From Meloidogyne chitwoodi (Eukaryota > Nematoda > Chromadorea > Rhabditida > Meloidogynidae): a stretch of DNA of 64,000 nt. The stretch lies in contig JACZZP010000003.1 of assembly GCA_015183035.1 (NCBI GenBank), positions 2,666,001-2,730,000 of the forward strand, written 5' to 3'. The translations under genes were made by a program, and so were the position numbers. Below, piece by piece: positions 15,651-25,162 of the stretch (its first letter is position 1; each line of letters starts with the position of its first letter). Below the pieces are notes generated by a model. That model was given only the letters and a program-made list of their open reading frames with translations. It was not told the origin of the DNA and did no database searches.

Positions 15651-18479
15651 AAGCGTTTTCAACCATCTAAACCTTTCGGCAACAAATTTTGTCATAAAAA
15701 GGCTATAAAAGTTAAACAATCAATAAAGGAAATACTAATGAAAATGACCAAAAAAGAAAGGAGGGAATTTATTCGAAAACTTGAGGAGAAGAATAAACCT
15801 AATTTTCAGCTTTTGAGAAATGCTAAGCTTTCATGGGAGACAATAAGAAGGTTTTTTTAATTAACAATTTTGGAGTGCCTAACTTTAGAGATATTATTTT
15901 GATTAATTTTCAGTACAAAAGTTTCAAAAGAAAAACGAGATCATTGTGTTTCTGAACTTATGCAACTTTGCAAGGGCAAATTTTCCGCTTTAGCATATTC
16001 TCATGCGACTTCTCGAGTTATTCAATGTTTATTGAAATTGAAGAATCCAGAAATACGTAACCAAATATTTGATGAACTTAAATTGGAAATTGTCAAGTTG
16101 TCTCTTTCACAATATGGAAAATTTTTTGTTAGGAAAATGATCAAATATGGGTTAAATTCTATTTTTATTATTTTAAATTAATGTTTTTTTAAGTTCAAAA
16201 GAACAACGTGATCAGCTTATTAATGCTTTAAAGGGCAATTATGTTCGTTTGTACAAAACTTTGTTCTCTGCATCTTTGGAAAATGAAATATATTCGGAAT
16301 GGGGCACTGCCACGCAACATAGGCAACTTGTCAGTGAATTTTATGGGCCTGAATTTGCTATTCTTCAGGTTTTTTCATTTCATTTTTTTGTTAATGGAAG
16401 ACGCTGTTGTGTTGGAGATCGCTTTTAGAGTTAACACTTAGGCGGAGGTATAGGTTCTATGAAAGTACGAATGAAGCGTCGCCCGGTGGCTCAGTCGGAA
16501 GAGCACGCGATTATGAGTTAGCGAAGGCCCTAGGGAGGTCGTAGGTTCGATGCCTGCCTGTGCCTGAACTTTTCTCTATTTTCAAAACTTTAAATTTTTT
16601 CTATTTAAAATAAATTTAGAATGTTTCAAACAATAAATTTGCGCCTTCCATTGATGAAATTGCAACTCAAAGCCCTGAAAAACTTTCTTCAATTTTGGAA
16701 AAGATTTTAGACAGTGCTGTTCAAAAGTTGTGTTTATTTATTTTTCATTAAATATTTTTAATTTCTTTTAGAGTTCCAATGCTAAAGCTTACAATAACTC
16801 ACAAATTGCTCTTTGATTTTCTCAGATTTTGTTCAGCTGAACAGAAAGATTCAATAATTGAAAGTATTAAAGATTTTTTGCCTGAAATTTATCATACACA
16901 TGAAGGTTTTTTTTATAATTTACGTGTTCTTTTAAATTAATTCTTATAAAGGCTCTTATGCAGCTTTGCTCTGTCTTTGGAATTCTAACATTGACCAAAG
17001 AAAATCTATTGTACAAAGTTTTACTGGACTTGCAATTTCTGCTTGTAAAGATAATTTTGTTCAACGAGTTATTTTTGGTATATTTGACTGTGTGGATGAT
17101 ACAGAGCTTGTTAATGATTTTATTGTTAAAGTAAGAGTCTTTTATTTAATTTTTTAAAATTATTTTTCAAGCAAATTGCTGACAATATTGCCGATTTAAT
17201 TTATGATAAACACGGTTTATTTATTTTTTATTTTCTTGGATTATAACTTTATTTTTAGGAGTTGTTGTTCTCCACTATTTGGTGCATCCACGCGATCCTC
17301 ATGTCATCGCAAAAAGTCTCAGAAATATTTTACAACAAGTATATTTTTTATAAATTAAATATTTGGTTTCCTCTTTCCTTTTGTGCTGGCATGTGCCTGC
17401 AAATTTTGTCCATAAGATTCTTTTAAATTTCTTTTAAGGCTTGCCAGCAAAACAGAAAATTAGCTAATATTAAATTTTTTTTCAAAGGGTGATTCAAATC
17501 CTCATAGTAAACTGGACGCTTCTTCTCGTTACTCAAATTTGTTTGAATGCGTGAAACCTGCTTTACTCAAATTTATAAAATTCAATGTGCGCGAGATGAT
17601 TACAAATAAAATTTCTGCTGTTTTAATTTTGGATACGCTTTCTATCAATTGTTAGTTTATTTTAATGTTTTATTTTATCTTTTTTAAGCTCCTTCCTCTC
17701 CTTTTAAACGTTTCTTGGACTCTTCCGATTTATCCGATTGTCTCAAAGAAATTGCAAAAATTGCTACAGACGAATTTATTCCACATTGTGTAGACAAAGA
17801 GCGTCCTTTGCATATAATAGCTGGTGGATGTGCTCGTTTTGTTTTTCGAAAACTTTTGAAAAATGATAAATTAAGAAGAGATGATGATGATGAAAAAGGC
17901 AAATTAAGTTTTCATTTGATGTCTTTATTAAAAAAAGAAAATATTCAATCATGGAATGGATTGTGGATGTTATACTTTACTTGAAATACTTGAAAGTGGT
18001 TCTAATTATGCAAGGAAGGCATTAAAAATGGTGTTGAGCGAAGATAATAATTTGAAGGTTTATTTTTAATTTATTAATAAATTTGGTCCTCTCGAGAGAG
18101 TCGATCCCTGGCCATTATTGACTCATAATATCAACACATCATATTTGGTTTCTTTAAGCATCCGCTATCGTTTCATAGCATTCTCGCGTCCAACGGGTGA
18201 TAAAGTATTTGGGTAAAGTTGTGTCTAAGGGTTTGTACTTGATTGACAAACTGAAACAAAATAATTAATTTTACTTCTTTTAATTTTAAGAATTCTTCAT
18301 TACAAGGAGCAAAAAAACTATTAGACGAATTGAATAAAATTGATAACGTTGAAGATAATGAGCAGTCTTTTAATTATGATGGAATTGAAGAAATAAATTC
18401 TAAATTGGATTCAAATGGAAAGAGGAAAAGTCAAGGTAATCTTACTCAAAATAATAACAAAAAGAGGAGAAGAAATTAG
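15651..18479 (+). CDS. puf-12: Pumilio homology domain nucleolar protein PUM3/Puf6-like (one apparent frameshift)
   Basis: A Puf-repeat protein resembling human PUM3, which acts in ribosome biogenesis and binds nucleic acid in the nucleolus. A basic N-terminus with K-x-x-x-R-R-E-F-I-R-K-L-E-E-K (about 15740-15800) leads to repeats such as H-A-T-S-R-V-I-Q-C-L (about 16002), A-L-L-C-L-W-N (about 16960), G-I-F-D-C-V-D-D-T-E-L-V (about 17077) and H-Y-L-V-H-P-R-D-P (about 17273). The end is very basic (K-K-R-R-R-N). The first exon is taken from the acceptor at 15650; the true start may be upstream or at the ATG near 15737. The frame breaks near 17965: the upstream frame stops at 17982-17984, while family-like sequence continues in the next frame from about 17966. 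A tRNA-like repeat sits in the intron at 16374-16619. Confidence 0.8.
16484..16568 (+). repeat. tRNA-like element inside a PUM3 intron
   Basis: A D-arm-like stem GCTC...GAGC and a T-arm-like stem GTAGG-TTCGATG-CCTGC are both present. However, the acceptor ends do not pair and no normal anticodon stem forms around GATTATG. It therefore looks like a tRNA-derived repeat or tRNA pseudogene, not a working tRNA. It shares the GATTATG core with elements at 29128-29208 and 48264-48348. Confidence 0.55.
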
Positions 18480-18633
18480 AAGAGAATGGTGATCTTTTTT
18501 TATTTTTTTGTTAATAAATTTTGTTTCTTTTTTTTTTCTTTTTTTGTCATTGAAGTAATTATTTGCTTTTAAAATATTTAATTTTACTAATTTTTATTTT
18601 TTTAGAATTTATTAAAAAATTTTAATTCATAAG

Positions 18634-18941
18634 ATGAGTTTTTCAAACAAACTTTTGCTTTTTAATAAATTCTCTCCTCTTAATCTTCGACTTTGTCCAC
18701 TTCTTCAAGCATCTTTTTCCAAATTTAATTATAAACAACAGCAACAAAATCGCTCAAATTTTTCAAATATTTTTCTTGGTGGTGGAGGAACTTTGCTTTC
18801 AATTTCATTTTTTACATCTTCAAAAAAGAAGGATGATGATACTGATGAAAAGACTGATCCAGTCATTGAAAAAATAATTAGAGAAGCAGATTTGCTTTAC
18901 AATGCTTATTTGATTGATAATGCTTATGGAATTTTGAGACG
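18634..18941 (+). pseudogene. 5' part of an RMDN-like (regulator of microtubule dynamics) gene, truncated
   Basis: One exon opens with a possible mitochondrial or membrane leader (basic N-terminus, Gly-rich G-G-G-G-T-L-L segment). It then has a helix I-I-R-E-A-D-L-L-Y-N-A-Y resembling the start of the TPR-like domain in RMDN proteins, and a GT donor at 18942-18943. No continuation of the TPR region is visible downstream. The next sequence is a minisatellite, then pieces of an unrelated DUS2 gene. The gene starts 154 bp after PUM3, which fits an old operon partner cut by rearrangement. The RMDN identification is tentative; it could also be an intact short gene. Confidence 0.45.
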
Positions 18942-19013
18942 GTTTATTTTTTTAATTATTTTTAGATTAGGATTTTAACGCTTCTTAGAGTAAAAATAAA
19001 AGTTTTTCCGCTG

Positions 19014-19052
19014 TGTGGGTTCGAACCTGCAACTCTAAGTGGCTCAACCGAA
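19014..19052 (-). repeat. Half tRNA-like sequence next to the minisatellite
   Basis: Read on the minus strand, the D-loop-like 'gttgagccact' and the T-loop-like 'caggttcgaacccac' lie unusually close together. This is a fragment of a tRNA-like repeat directly abutting the minisatellite at 19062. Confidence 0.4.
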
Positions 19053-19061
19053 TTAACGCTA

Positions 19062-19690
19062 CGCTAACGGCGGTGGTACCTGGGTCTAGGTTCTTGGACA
19101 CGCTAACGGCGGTGGTACCTGGGTCTAGGTTCTTGGACACGCTAACGGCGGTGGTACCTGGGTCTAGGTTCTTGGACACGCTAACGGCGGTGGTACCTGG
19201 GTCTTGGTTCTTGGACACGCTAACGGCGGTGGTACCTGGGTCTAGGTTCTTGGACACGCTAACGGCGGTGGTACCTGGGTCTTGGTTCTTGGACACGCTA
19301 ACGGCGGTGATACCTGGGTCTAGGTTCTTGGACACGCTAACGGCGGTGGTACCTGGGTCTTGGTTCTTGGACACGCTAACGGCGGTGGTACCTGGGTCTA
19401 GGTTCTTGGACACGCTAACGGCGGTGGTACCTGGGTCTAAGTTTTTGGACTTAGACTTAGGAGCTACGCTAACGGCGGTGGATCTCGGAACTTAGGCTTA
19501 GGAGCTACGCTAACGGTGGTGGATCTCGGAACTTAGGCTTAGGAGCTACGCTAACGGCGGTGGATCTCGGAACTTAGGCTTAGGAGCTACGCTAACGGCG
19601 GTGGATCTCGGAACTTAGGCTTAGGAGCTACGCTAACGGCGGTGGATCTCGGAACTTAGGCTTAGGAGCTACGCTAACGGCGATGGTTCT
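19062..19690. repeat. Minisatellite: ten 39-bp units switching to six 41-bp units
   Basis: Units start with CGCTAACGGCGGTGG at 19062 and every 39 bp through 19413. A longer hybrid unit (19413-19466) follows, then 41-bp units starting at 19467, 19508, 19549, 19590, 19631 and 19672. The 39-bp units differ mainly by a single taggt/tggt change. Because 39 is divisible by three, both strands stay open through the first block. The frames stop or change in the 41-bp block, so they are not taken as proteins. GC content is far above the surroundings. Confidence 0.93.
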
Positions 19691-19808
19691 AGGAGCGTAT
19701 TTTGCTGCTGAAAAATGATTTTTTGCCAAAATTTTAAAAATATTTTTATTTTTTTTTCTTTTAATTTATTTAATTTTAAAAAATACTTGTCAAATGCTCT
19801 TGTGAACA

Positions 19809-20065
19809 GTGATGATGTAGTTTTGAGAATTGCAGCTATTGAAAAGGAAAAATGTGTTCTACAAATTGTATTTTTTAAAATTAACTTTTATAAATTAAAA
19901 AAATATTTAAGTGTTCAAATTCTCCAGAGAACGCGGCTGATATTTGTCGAAGATTCTCTAGTGAGTGTATGGATCGATTTAAATATGGGATGTCCAAAAC
20001 CTTTTTCTGTTCATTCTAAAATGGGAGCTGCATTGTTGAGTGATTCAATTAAAGCAAAAGAGGTT
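19809..20065 (+). pseudogene. 5'-side fragment of a DUS2-type tRNA-dihydrouridine synthase, frameshifted
   Basis: Two exon-like pieces (about 19809-19867 and 19911-20065) resemble DUS2, which reduces uridine 20 in the tRNA D-loop using FMN. The diagnostic motif D-L-N-M-G-C-P-K is at about 19980-20003 and M-G-A-A-L-L-S-D at about 20020-20045. The frame reading A-A-D-I-C-R-R-F just before it is shifted relative to the motif frame near 19959. The upstream flavin-binding exons are missing. The gene stops where decayed RFC4 sequence begins; the 3' side of DUS2 reappears at 22447-22610. Confidence 0.7.
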
Positions 20066-20896
20066 AATTTATCAGATATTGAGATTGGAAAATTATTAAA
20101 ATTTTACGAATACTGTCTATTTTTGGGATTTTTAAAAATCCTGGCCCTGTTCCTCAACTTTTGGTTTCTTTATCTTTATTGATCATGACTGGATGCTGAG
20201 TTTTATTCCAATAAATTCCAAGCGCCAAGGGTACCTTGGGTTGAAAAAAAGTTATTTTTTGGTTGAAATTTTATTTATTTTTTTTAAATTTTTTAGTCGT
20301 TCAAAGAAGGTGAAGGTTTTATGTCAAGAAGATGTTGTTGCTGTTTTAACGAATTGCTTGAAAGGCGCTGATGTATTTTTTATATATATTGTTTAAAAAT
20401 AAATATATTTTTAGTTACCAAATATATTATTCTACGGACCTCCTGGGACTGGAAAGACTTCTTGTGTGATCTCACTCTGTCGTCAACTTTTCCCAACATC
20501 ACAGCTTTATAAAGATAGAGTATTGGAATTAAATGCTTCAGATGAAAGAGGAATTAATGTTGTTAGAAACAGAGTTAGTTAGTTTACTTTTTTTTTAAAT
20601 TTTATATGGGATTGTGTCAGGTATCGTGTAGCTATTTTAGCCTGAAATTTTTTATAAGATGGAACGAACTGTCATTTCTTTCATTTTTTTAGATTAAAGA
20701 ATTTGCACGACTTTACCCTTCTATTTTTTCTTTAAGAAAAATTTTGTTTATTATTAGTTTGTGAAAATTTTTAAGCTGAAAATACCAAAATTAGAAAAGT
20801 AATTCATTAGAAAAGAATGGTATTGTGATAATACAATTATTGTCAATTATATATTTGGAAAATCTTTGTTTCATCGTTTCATTTGCATATTGTCCA

Positions 20897-21034
20897 CTAA
20901 CCCGGTCCACGCGGTTCACCAGATGATCCACTAGGGTTTTCTTGGACATACAATAGAGCCGGACAAAAAATAGCAACAAACACCATTAAAGGCATTACAA
21001 ATACAATTAAATTTTGAATTGATTTAAATTTCAT
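20897..21034 (-). pseudogene. Frameshifted relative of the IDA-like peptide gene; still an open frame
   Basis: In the decayed RFC4 copy, this is the inverted counterpart of the gene at 29928-30074. The leader is nearly identical (M-K-F-K-S-I-Q-N...). One base is missing in the T-run of the Ile-Phe region and six bases are missing near the Pro-rich tail, so the P-V-P-P-S-G-P-S motif is gone. The shifted frame nevertheless stays open to the same TAG and ends ...N-P-S-G-S-S-G-E-P-R-G-P-G (45 codons). It may be a dying copy or a tail-switched variant. Confidence 0.65.
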
Positions 21035-21507
21035 TTTTTAAAGAATTATTTTTTTATTTTTGTTTTGATATTTAGTGAAAAGGAGATGCATTTAATAGCA
21101 CAAGATAAAGCACAAATTAGCAAAAAAATTTTTAATTTGTCTAAAAATTCTTTTTTAAGTTTACTCAACATTTCAATTGGTGAAGGAATTAAATTTGATC
21201 AAAATGCAATTGAACAACTTGTTTCAATATCTAATGGAGATTTGCGTAAATCAATAACATTAATGCAGTCAATGGCTTGTTCTGCTGTAAATAATTCAAC
21301 AAGTGTTGAAGATGTTAAGGAGATGTCTGGAGAAATTCCTATTAAAGATGTTGAAGAATTTATTGAGACATTTGGATCAGGAAAAGGTTTTTTTTAAATA
21401 TTTTTTAATTTTCGAAGAGAGGTTGCTTTCTTTCGTTTACGTTTACAATTAGTATAGGTTAAGAATTTATATAAAGAGAAAAAGGGAGATTAGTACGTGA
21501 CATCTGT

Positions 21508-21590
21508 GGCTCAGTGGTAGGGTGTCGGATTGTGTTTTCAAGCATTGAGAGACATGTAGTGTTCGAACCTACTCGCGGGTTAAACTTTTT
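21508..21590 (+). repeat. tRNA-like element in an RFC4-copy intron
   Basis: It has 'tggctcagtggtaggg' (D-arm-like) and 'gtgttcgaaccta' (T-arm-like). The spacing is not that of a functional tRNA. The intact RFC4 gene carries the inverted counterpart at 29128-29208, so the insertion predates the duplication. Confidence 0.55.
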
Positions 21591-22075
21591 TCTTTTAATT
21601 GAAAATTTCTTAAAAATGTTTTGAGTCTATTTGATCTTTTAAACAATTGTTTAATTTTTTTAACTTTTCAGACAAATCGTTATGCTCGTAAAATTGTTAA
21701 AAATGGATATAGTGTTGCTCAATTACAATTGTTGAACAAAATTTTGGAATGTGACAATTTAAAAGCTATAAAAAAGGCACAAATATTGATTAAAATAGCG
21801 GTTTTTTTTTTAATTTAATTTTAAATAATTCATAAAATTTTAAGGAAACGGAAAAACATTTATTAGAGGTGCTGATGAATATTTGCAAATTTTGGATTTA
21901 TTATTAACTTGTCAAGGATGTTTTGCTTAATTGGATGATTGAAACGGTTTTTTTTATATTAGTTGTGATACGATTGCAATTTCATTTTTTAATTTTTGAT
22001 AAATTGTTTTCTGATTGTATTTCAAAATTTTAAAAAATTGCTTTAACTATTTTTTTAGTTTTTAAAGTTGAAAAA

Positions 22076-22443
22076 ATGTCTTTGGCAAAATTATTTGGTT
22101 ATTCAAAATTTGTTGGTCTTGGCGATTTTAATGGACGCAAGTTGGTTGGACGTATTGTGCATCGAGTAAATGATGATTTGTACATTGACTTTGGCTGTAA
22201 GTTGAATGCTGTTTGCAAAAGGCCTAAGAGGGACTCAGAGTAATTTTTTTAATTAGTATACTTTTAAGTTTAAATTTTTAGAAAATGTTTGATCGGCTCC
22301 AATGTGTTGATTAGAATTTTTGATACAGGTTTCGCTATTTTTTTTTCTAGTTGACATTTCAATATATATTTTATATCTAAATGTTTTTCAGAGCTGAGCG
22401 AGTGCTTTTTGGAATCTAAAAATGATTTACTCTTCAATCTGAT
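22076..22443 (+). pseudogene. Decayed copy of mitochondrial ribosomal protein S28 gene
   Basis: Exon 1 (22076-22241) reads M-S-L-A-K-L-F-G-Y, then an S1-like segment with G-R-I-V-H-R-V-N-D-D-L-Y-I-D-F-G. Exon 2 (about 22281-22328) reads N-V-L-I-R-I-F-D-T. Exon 3 loses the frame through small indels and stops resembling the intact gene (26819-27299) after 'ctgatgca' near 22443. There it runs straight into DUS2 exon sequence. Not expected to be functional. Confidence 0.82.
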
Positions 22444-22446
22444 GCA

Positions 22447-22610
22447 TTGTAAATGGAGGTTCTTCGGATGTTCAAACGTTTGGAAATATTAAAGAATTCA
22501 AGGAGAGGACAGAAGCAAAAAGTGTAATGATTGCAAGGGCTGCTTTTACAAATCCATCAATATTTTGTGAAAATGGATTGAAGCCTATGCCTGTTGAAAT
22601 TTTTGGAGGT
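22447..22610 (+). pseudogene. 3'-side fragment of a DUS2-type tRNA-dihydrouridine synthase
   Basis: An exon-like piece resembles the C-terminal part of the DUS2 barrel: N-G-G-S-S-D, then K-S-V-M-I-A-R-A-A and N-P-S-I-F. The segment is fused at its 5' side to the MRPS28 copy and ends at a GT donor near 22610. With 19809-20065 it brackets the decayed RFC4-MRPS28 copy, consistent with that DNA having been inserted into a DUS2 gene. The middle of DUS2 is absent. Confidence 0.7.
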
Positions 22611-22657
22611 TTCTTTTTTTAATATTTTTAGACTTTAAAAATTTTTTTAAATTTTAG

Positions 22658-23262
22658 ACAATTTTATTTAATGAAACTACACTGCTGCGAAATATGTTAG
22701 AAGGAGAAGATGAAACAGATGATAAAGCTAGGTGTTACTACAAACAGGTTTAATTTTTATTATTTTTGGGGAAGTTCTTAGCTTCATTTTTATTTATCTA
22801 TTAAAAATGAGGCCAAAAAAGTTAAAAAAATTATAAAGATGAAGCAAAAATATTTTAAAATTGGAAAAACTAATAAAATGCGTTAGAAATAAATATCGGA
22901 ACCAAAAGGTATCGAACCCTTGTCACTACCATAGAAAATTAGAAACACTAACCGTTAACCAAGCAGAGTTATAAAAAAATAATTTTTTTTTAGTTAAATA
23001 GGTCTAATAAAATTGAAATTTTTAATATTTTTAAGGATTCTGCAGGTAATATGGTAGCCTGTGACAGTAAGAAAGTATGTTTACTTTTTTAATGGTTTCA
23101 CTATGAATGCGTCGGAATAACACAGGTCAAGAATCAAAAAAGTTATTTAAAATAATGGTTGTTTTAGCCCAAAAGACCAGTGGTACTGTCCAACATGTTC
23201 AATGAAAGTAAGTAGTGCAATGCGTTCAAGATCGGCATCAACTGAACAACAACAACGATGAT
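22658..23262 (+). pseudogene. Fragment of an ING-type PHD-finger gene
   Basis: Three exon-like pieces: 22658-22747, 23036-23074 and 23168-23262. They read C-Y-Y-K-Q, then D-S-A-G-N-M-V-A-C-D-S-K-K, then S-P-K-D-Q-W-Y-C-P-T-C and a Ser/Gln-rich tail with a stop. The order matches a C-terminal PHD finger of ING proteins, which reads H3K4 methylation. A Cys of the first zinc pair is Tyr here, and the middle exon with the W-F-H/Cys ligands is absent. The finger cannot be complete. Confidence 0.6.
22905..22974 (-). repeat. tRNA-like element
   Basis: On the minus strand it reads 'ttggttaacggttagtg...aagggttcgatacc', a D-arm and T-arm pair like a class II (Ser/Leu-type) tRNA with a degraded middle. 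It lies in an intron of the ING-like fragment. Confidence 0.45.
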
Positions 23263-23469
23263 GAAGATTATAAATTTTTTAAATAAAGTGATAAAAAATA
23301 GTTATTTCATGTTAAAAGAAAAAATTGTGCGTTATTATAATTTTTTAGGATCTGATACGTCAGATTTAAGTTGATATTTCTTTGCTTATAATTTGTGGCT
23401 TTAGGTTCCATTTGAACGCAGTTGTCATCTCTCAAGGTTTGTGGAGTAAGTCGTTATATCCCTTCAGAT

Positions 23470-25160
23470 TTTTTGTAGCGCATAGCTCGACTCAAATGGA
23501 TCGAATGGATGTCTGTGGTAAGAGTTATAGTTAATTAACTAATCTATCTTTAGCCAAAATTTTGTGGATTTAGATCACAAATGAAGGAAGTTTTGTTCGA
23601 TCAAAGTTTTGGGAGTACCAAAACTTTGTTTGAATATATCCCCTTTAATCTGGGACCTAAATCCGTAAATTTCGGGTCAATTATAGCTATGTAAATGAAT
23701 TATAACTGGTACCATCGACAAGTCCATTCGAAGTATTTGGTCCGAGATGTGCGCTCCAGATTATATGGGATAATGGATTACCCCCAAAACTTTGAGAGAT
23801 CTAAGCTTTGTTAATTTAGGACCTAGAATCCTAAATTTTGGGCTAGAGATGGATCACTCAATGTTCTAAAGCTGGTACAATCGACAAGTCCATTCGATGA
23901 ATTTAGACCGAGATGAGCGATCCAGAATATCTGGGGTTATCCTCAAAACTTGAGACATCACATCGTCATTCATTTAGGACCTAGAATCCTAAATTTTTGT
24001 GTGAAGATAGCTAAGATAATGGTCTATATCTATTACCATCAGGAGGTCCCTTTGAACTATTTGGACCGAGCTGTGCGCTCTCGAATATTTGGGGATGAAT
24101 GGATATACTGTATTTTTGAATTTTTAAACTTGTTAAGTTTTGTTTGAGATATATATCATTCGAAAGAGCTTGAAGAGCTGAATCGAATGAGCTATGAAAG
24201 AGCTAAATTCCTCCAATATAATGTAGGATATGCGCTCTCAAAAATTTGGTTGATATACACTTACCCCCAAAATTTTGTTTGATCCTATCTCAGTTAATCC
24301 GGTACCTACATATATCAATTTTGGATCAATGACAAATCAACCAATGACTTATTATCATACAAATTTGTTAGTTAATTAGTTGCTTTTGAGCCGAGATATA
24401 GACGACTAAAATTCTACGGCATAATTTTGATGAAAAGAACTTAATTTTAATTAATTTAATTTTTAAGCTTTTTTAAATAAAATAGCAATTTAAAATTTGA
24501 ACTAAATGATGCACATAGAGTCAAGAAATTTAATTAAATTAAAATTAAAAATTTTCCACCGTCCAGTTTCCAGAAAAAAATTAATTTCCACTGGACGGAT
24601 TCGAACCTTGGTCATTTTTTTTCATTTCTCCCACAAAAACTGAGAAATTTCCACTTAACCAAAAATATATTTATTCTCCCTATATTTTCTCAATATTCAA
24701 AAGCTTGTATCTAGGCTTCTATACTAAATTTGAGATAACTGAATAGTTCATTCGATTCAGCTTTTCAAGCTCTTTCGAATGATAAAAATATATATCCAAA
24801 AATGTTTAATTTAAAAATTTTAAAAAATTTCGTAACTTTAACTTCAAATGCCCATAACTTTTTTTAAAAAAAAAATTTGGGGGAAAATTTTTTGAAAATT
24901 TTTGTCTAAAAATTCAAAATAAAATTGTCTAAAATCGTACGTTGATTGCTAGTCAATACGATACTTTTGAACTGAGTTATGCGCTCTAGAAGTTCTGGAG
25001 GTAATATTACCCCAAAACTTTGAGAGAATACAGCTTGGTACATTTGGGACATAGAATACTAAATTTTTTTCTAATGATGGATCAGTCAATGGTCTATAGT
25101 TGGTACCATCGACAAGTCCATTCGACTTATTTAGACCACGATATGCGTTCACGAGTTATA
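23470..25160 (-). repeat. Old, diverged monomers related to the 171-bp satellite, minus orientation
   Basis: Recurring blocks such as 'ggaccgagatgtgcgctcc', 'ggacctagaatcctaaattttgg' and 'gtaccatcgacaagtccattcga' match the reverse complement of the 171-bp unit at 25163-25800 with many changes. A second block type, 'ctcattcgattcagctttt', also appears near 24170 and 24750. I see no protein-coding gene here. Confidence 0.65.
24589..24668 (-). repeat. tRNA-like element, left member of an inverted pair
   Basis: The minus strand reads 'ttggttaagtggaaatttctcag...accaaggttcgaatccgtccagtgg', resembling a Ser/Leu-type tRNA. Together with its flanks (about 24445-24690) it is the inverted counterpart of 26100-26350. 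Confidence 0.55.
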
Positions 25161-25162
25161 TC

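Larger units (their letters stand above)
20207..21930 (+). pseudogene. Decayed copy of replication factor C subunit 4 (RFC4)
   Basis: A partial inverted duplicate of the intact gene at 28763-31231. Exons with [21 protein letters not shown] and L-N-A-S-D-E-R-G are kept. The sequence after I-K-E-F-A (near 20714) jumps directly into intron DNA, so the exons carrying the Walker B D-E-A-D box are lost. Further lesions relative to the intact copy are an 8-bp deletion near 21366, a 6-bp in-frame deletion near 21725 and a 1-bp loss near 21868. The product could not be a working clamp-loader subunit. Confidence 0.88.

Noticed and set aside
18100..18240. Exon-like piece in the PUM3 intron reading H-S-R-V-Q-R-V-I-K-Y-L-G
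   Set aside because: The frame contains a stop and flanking exons join well without it. Similarity to Puf repeats is short and may be chance or an old duplication.
18985..19495. Long open frames on both strands through the minisatellite (13-residue repeats)
   Set aside because: The 39-bp unit is a multiple of three and lacks stops in these frames, so openness is automatic. Frames end where the unit becomes 41 bp, there is no leader, and no family resemblance.
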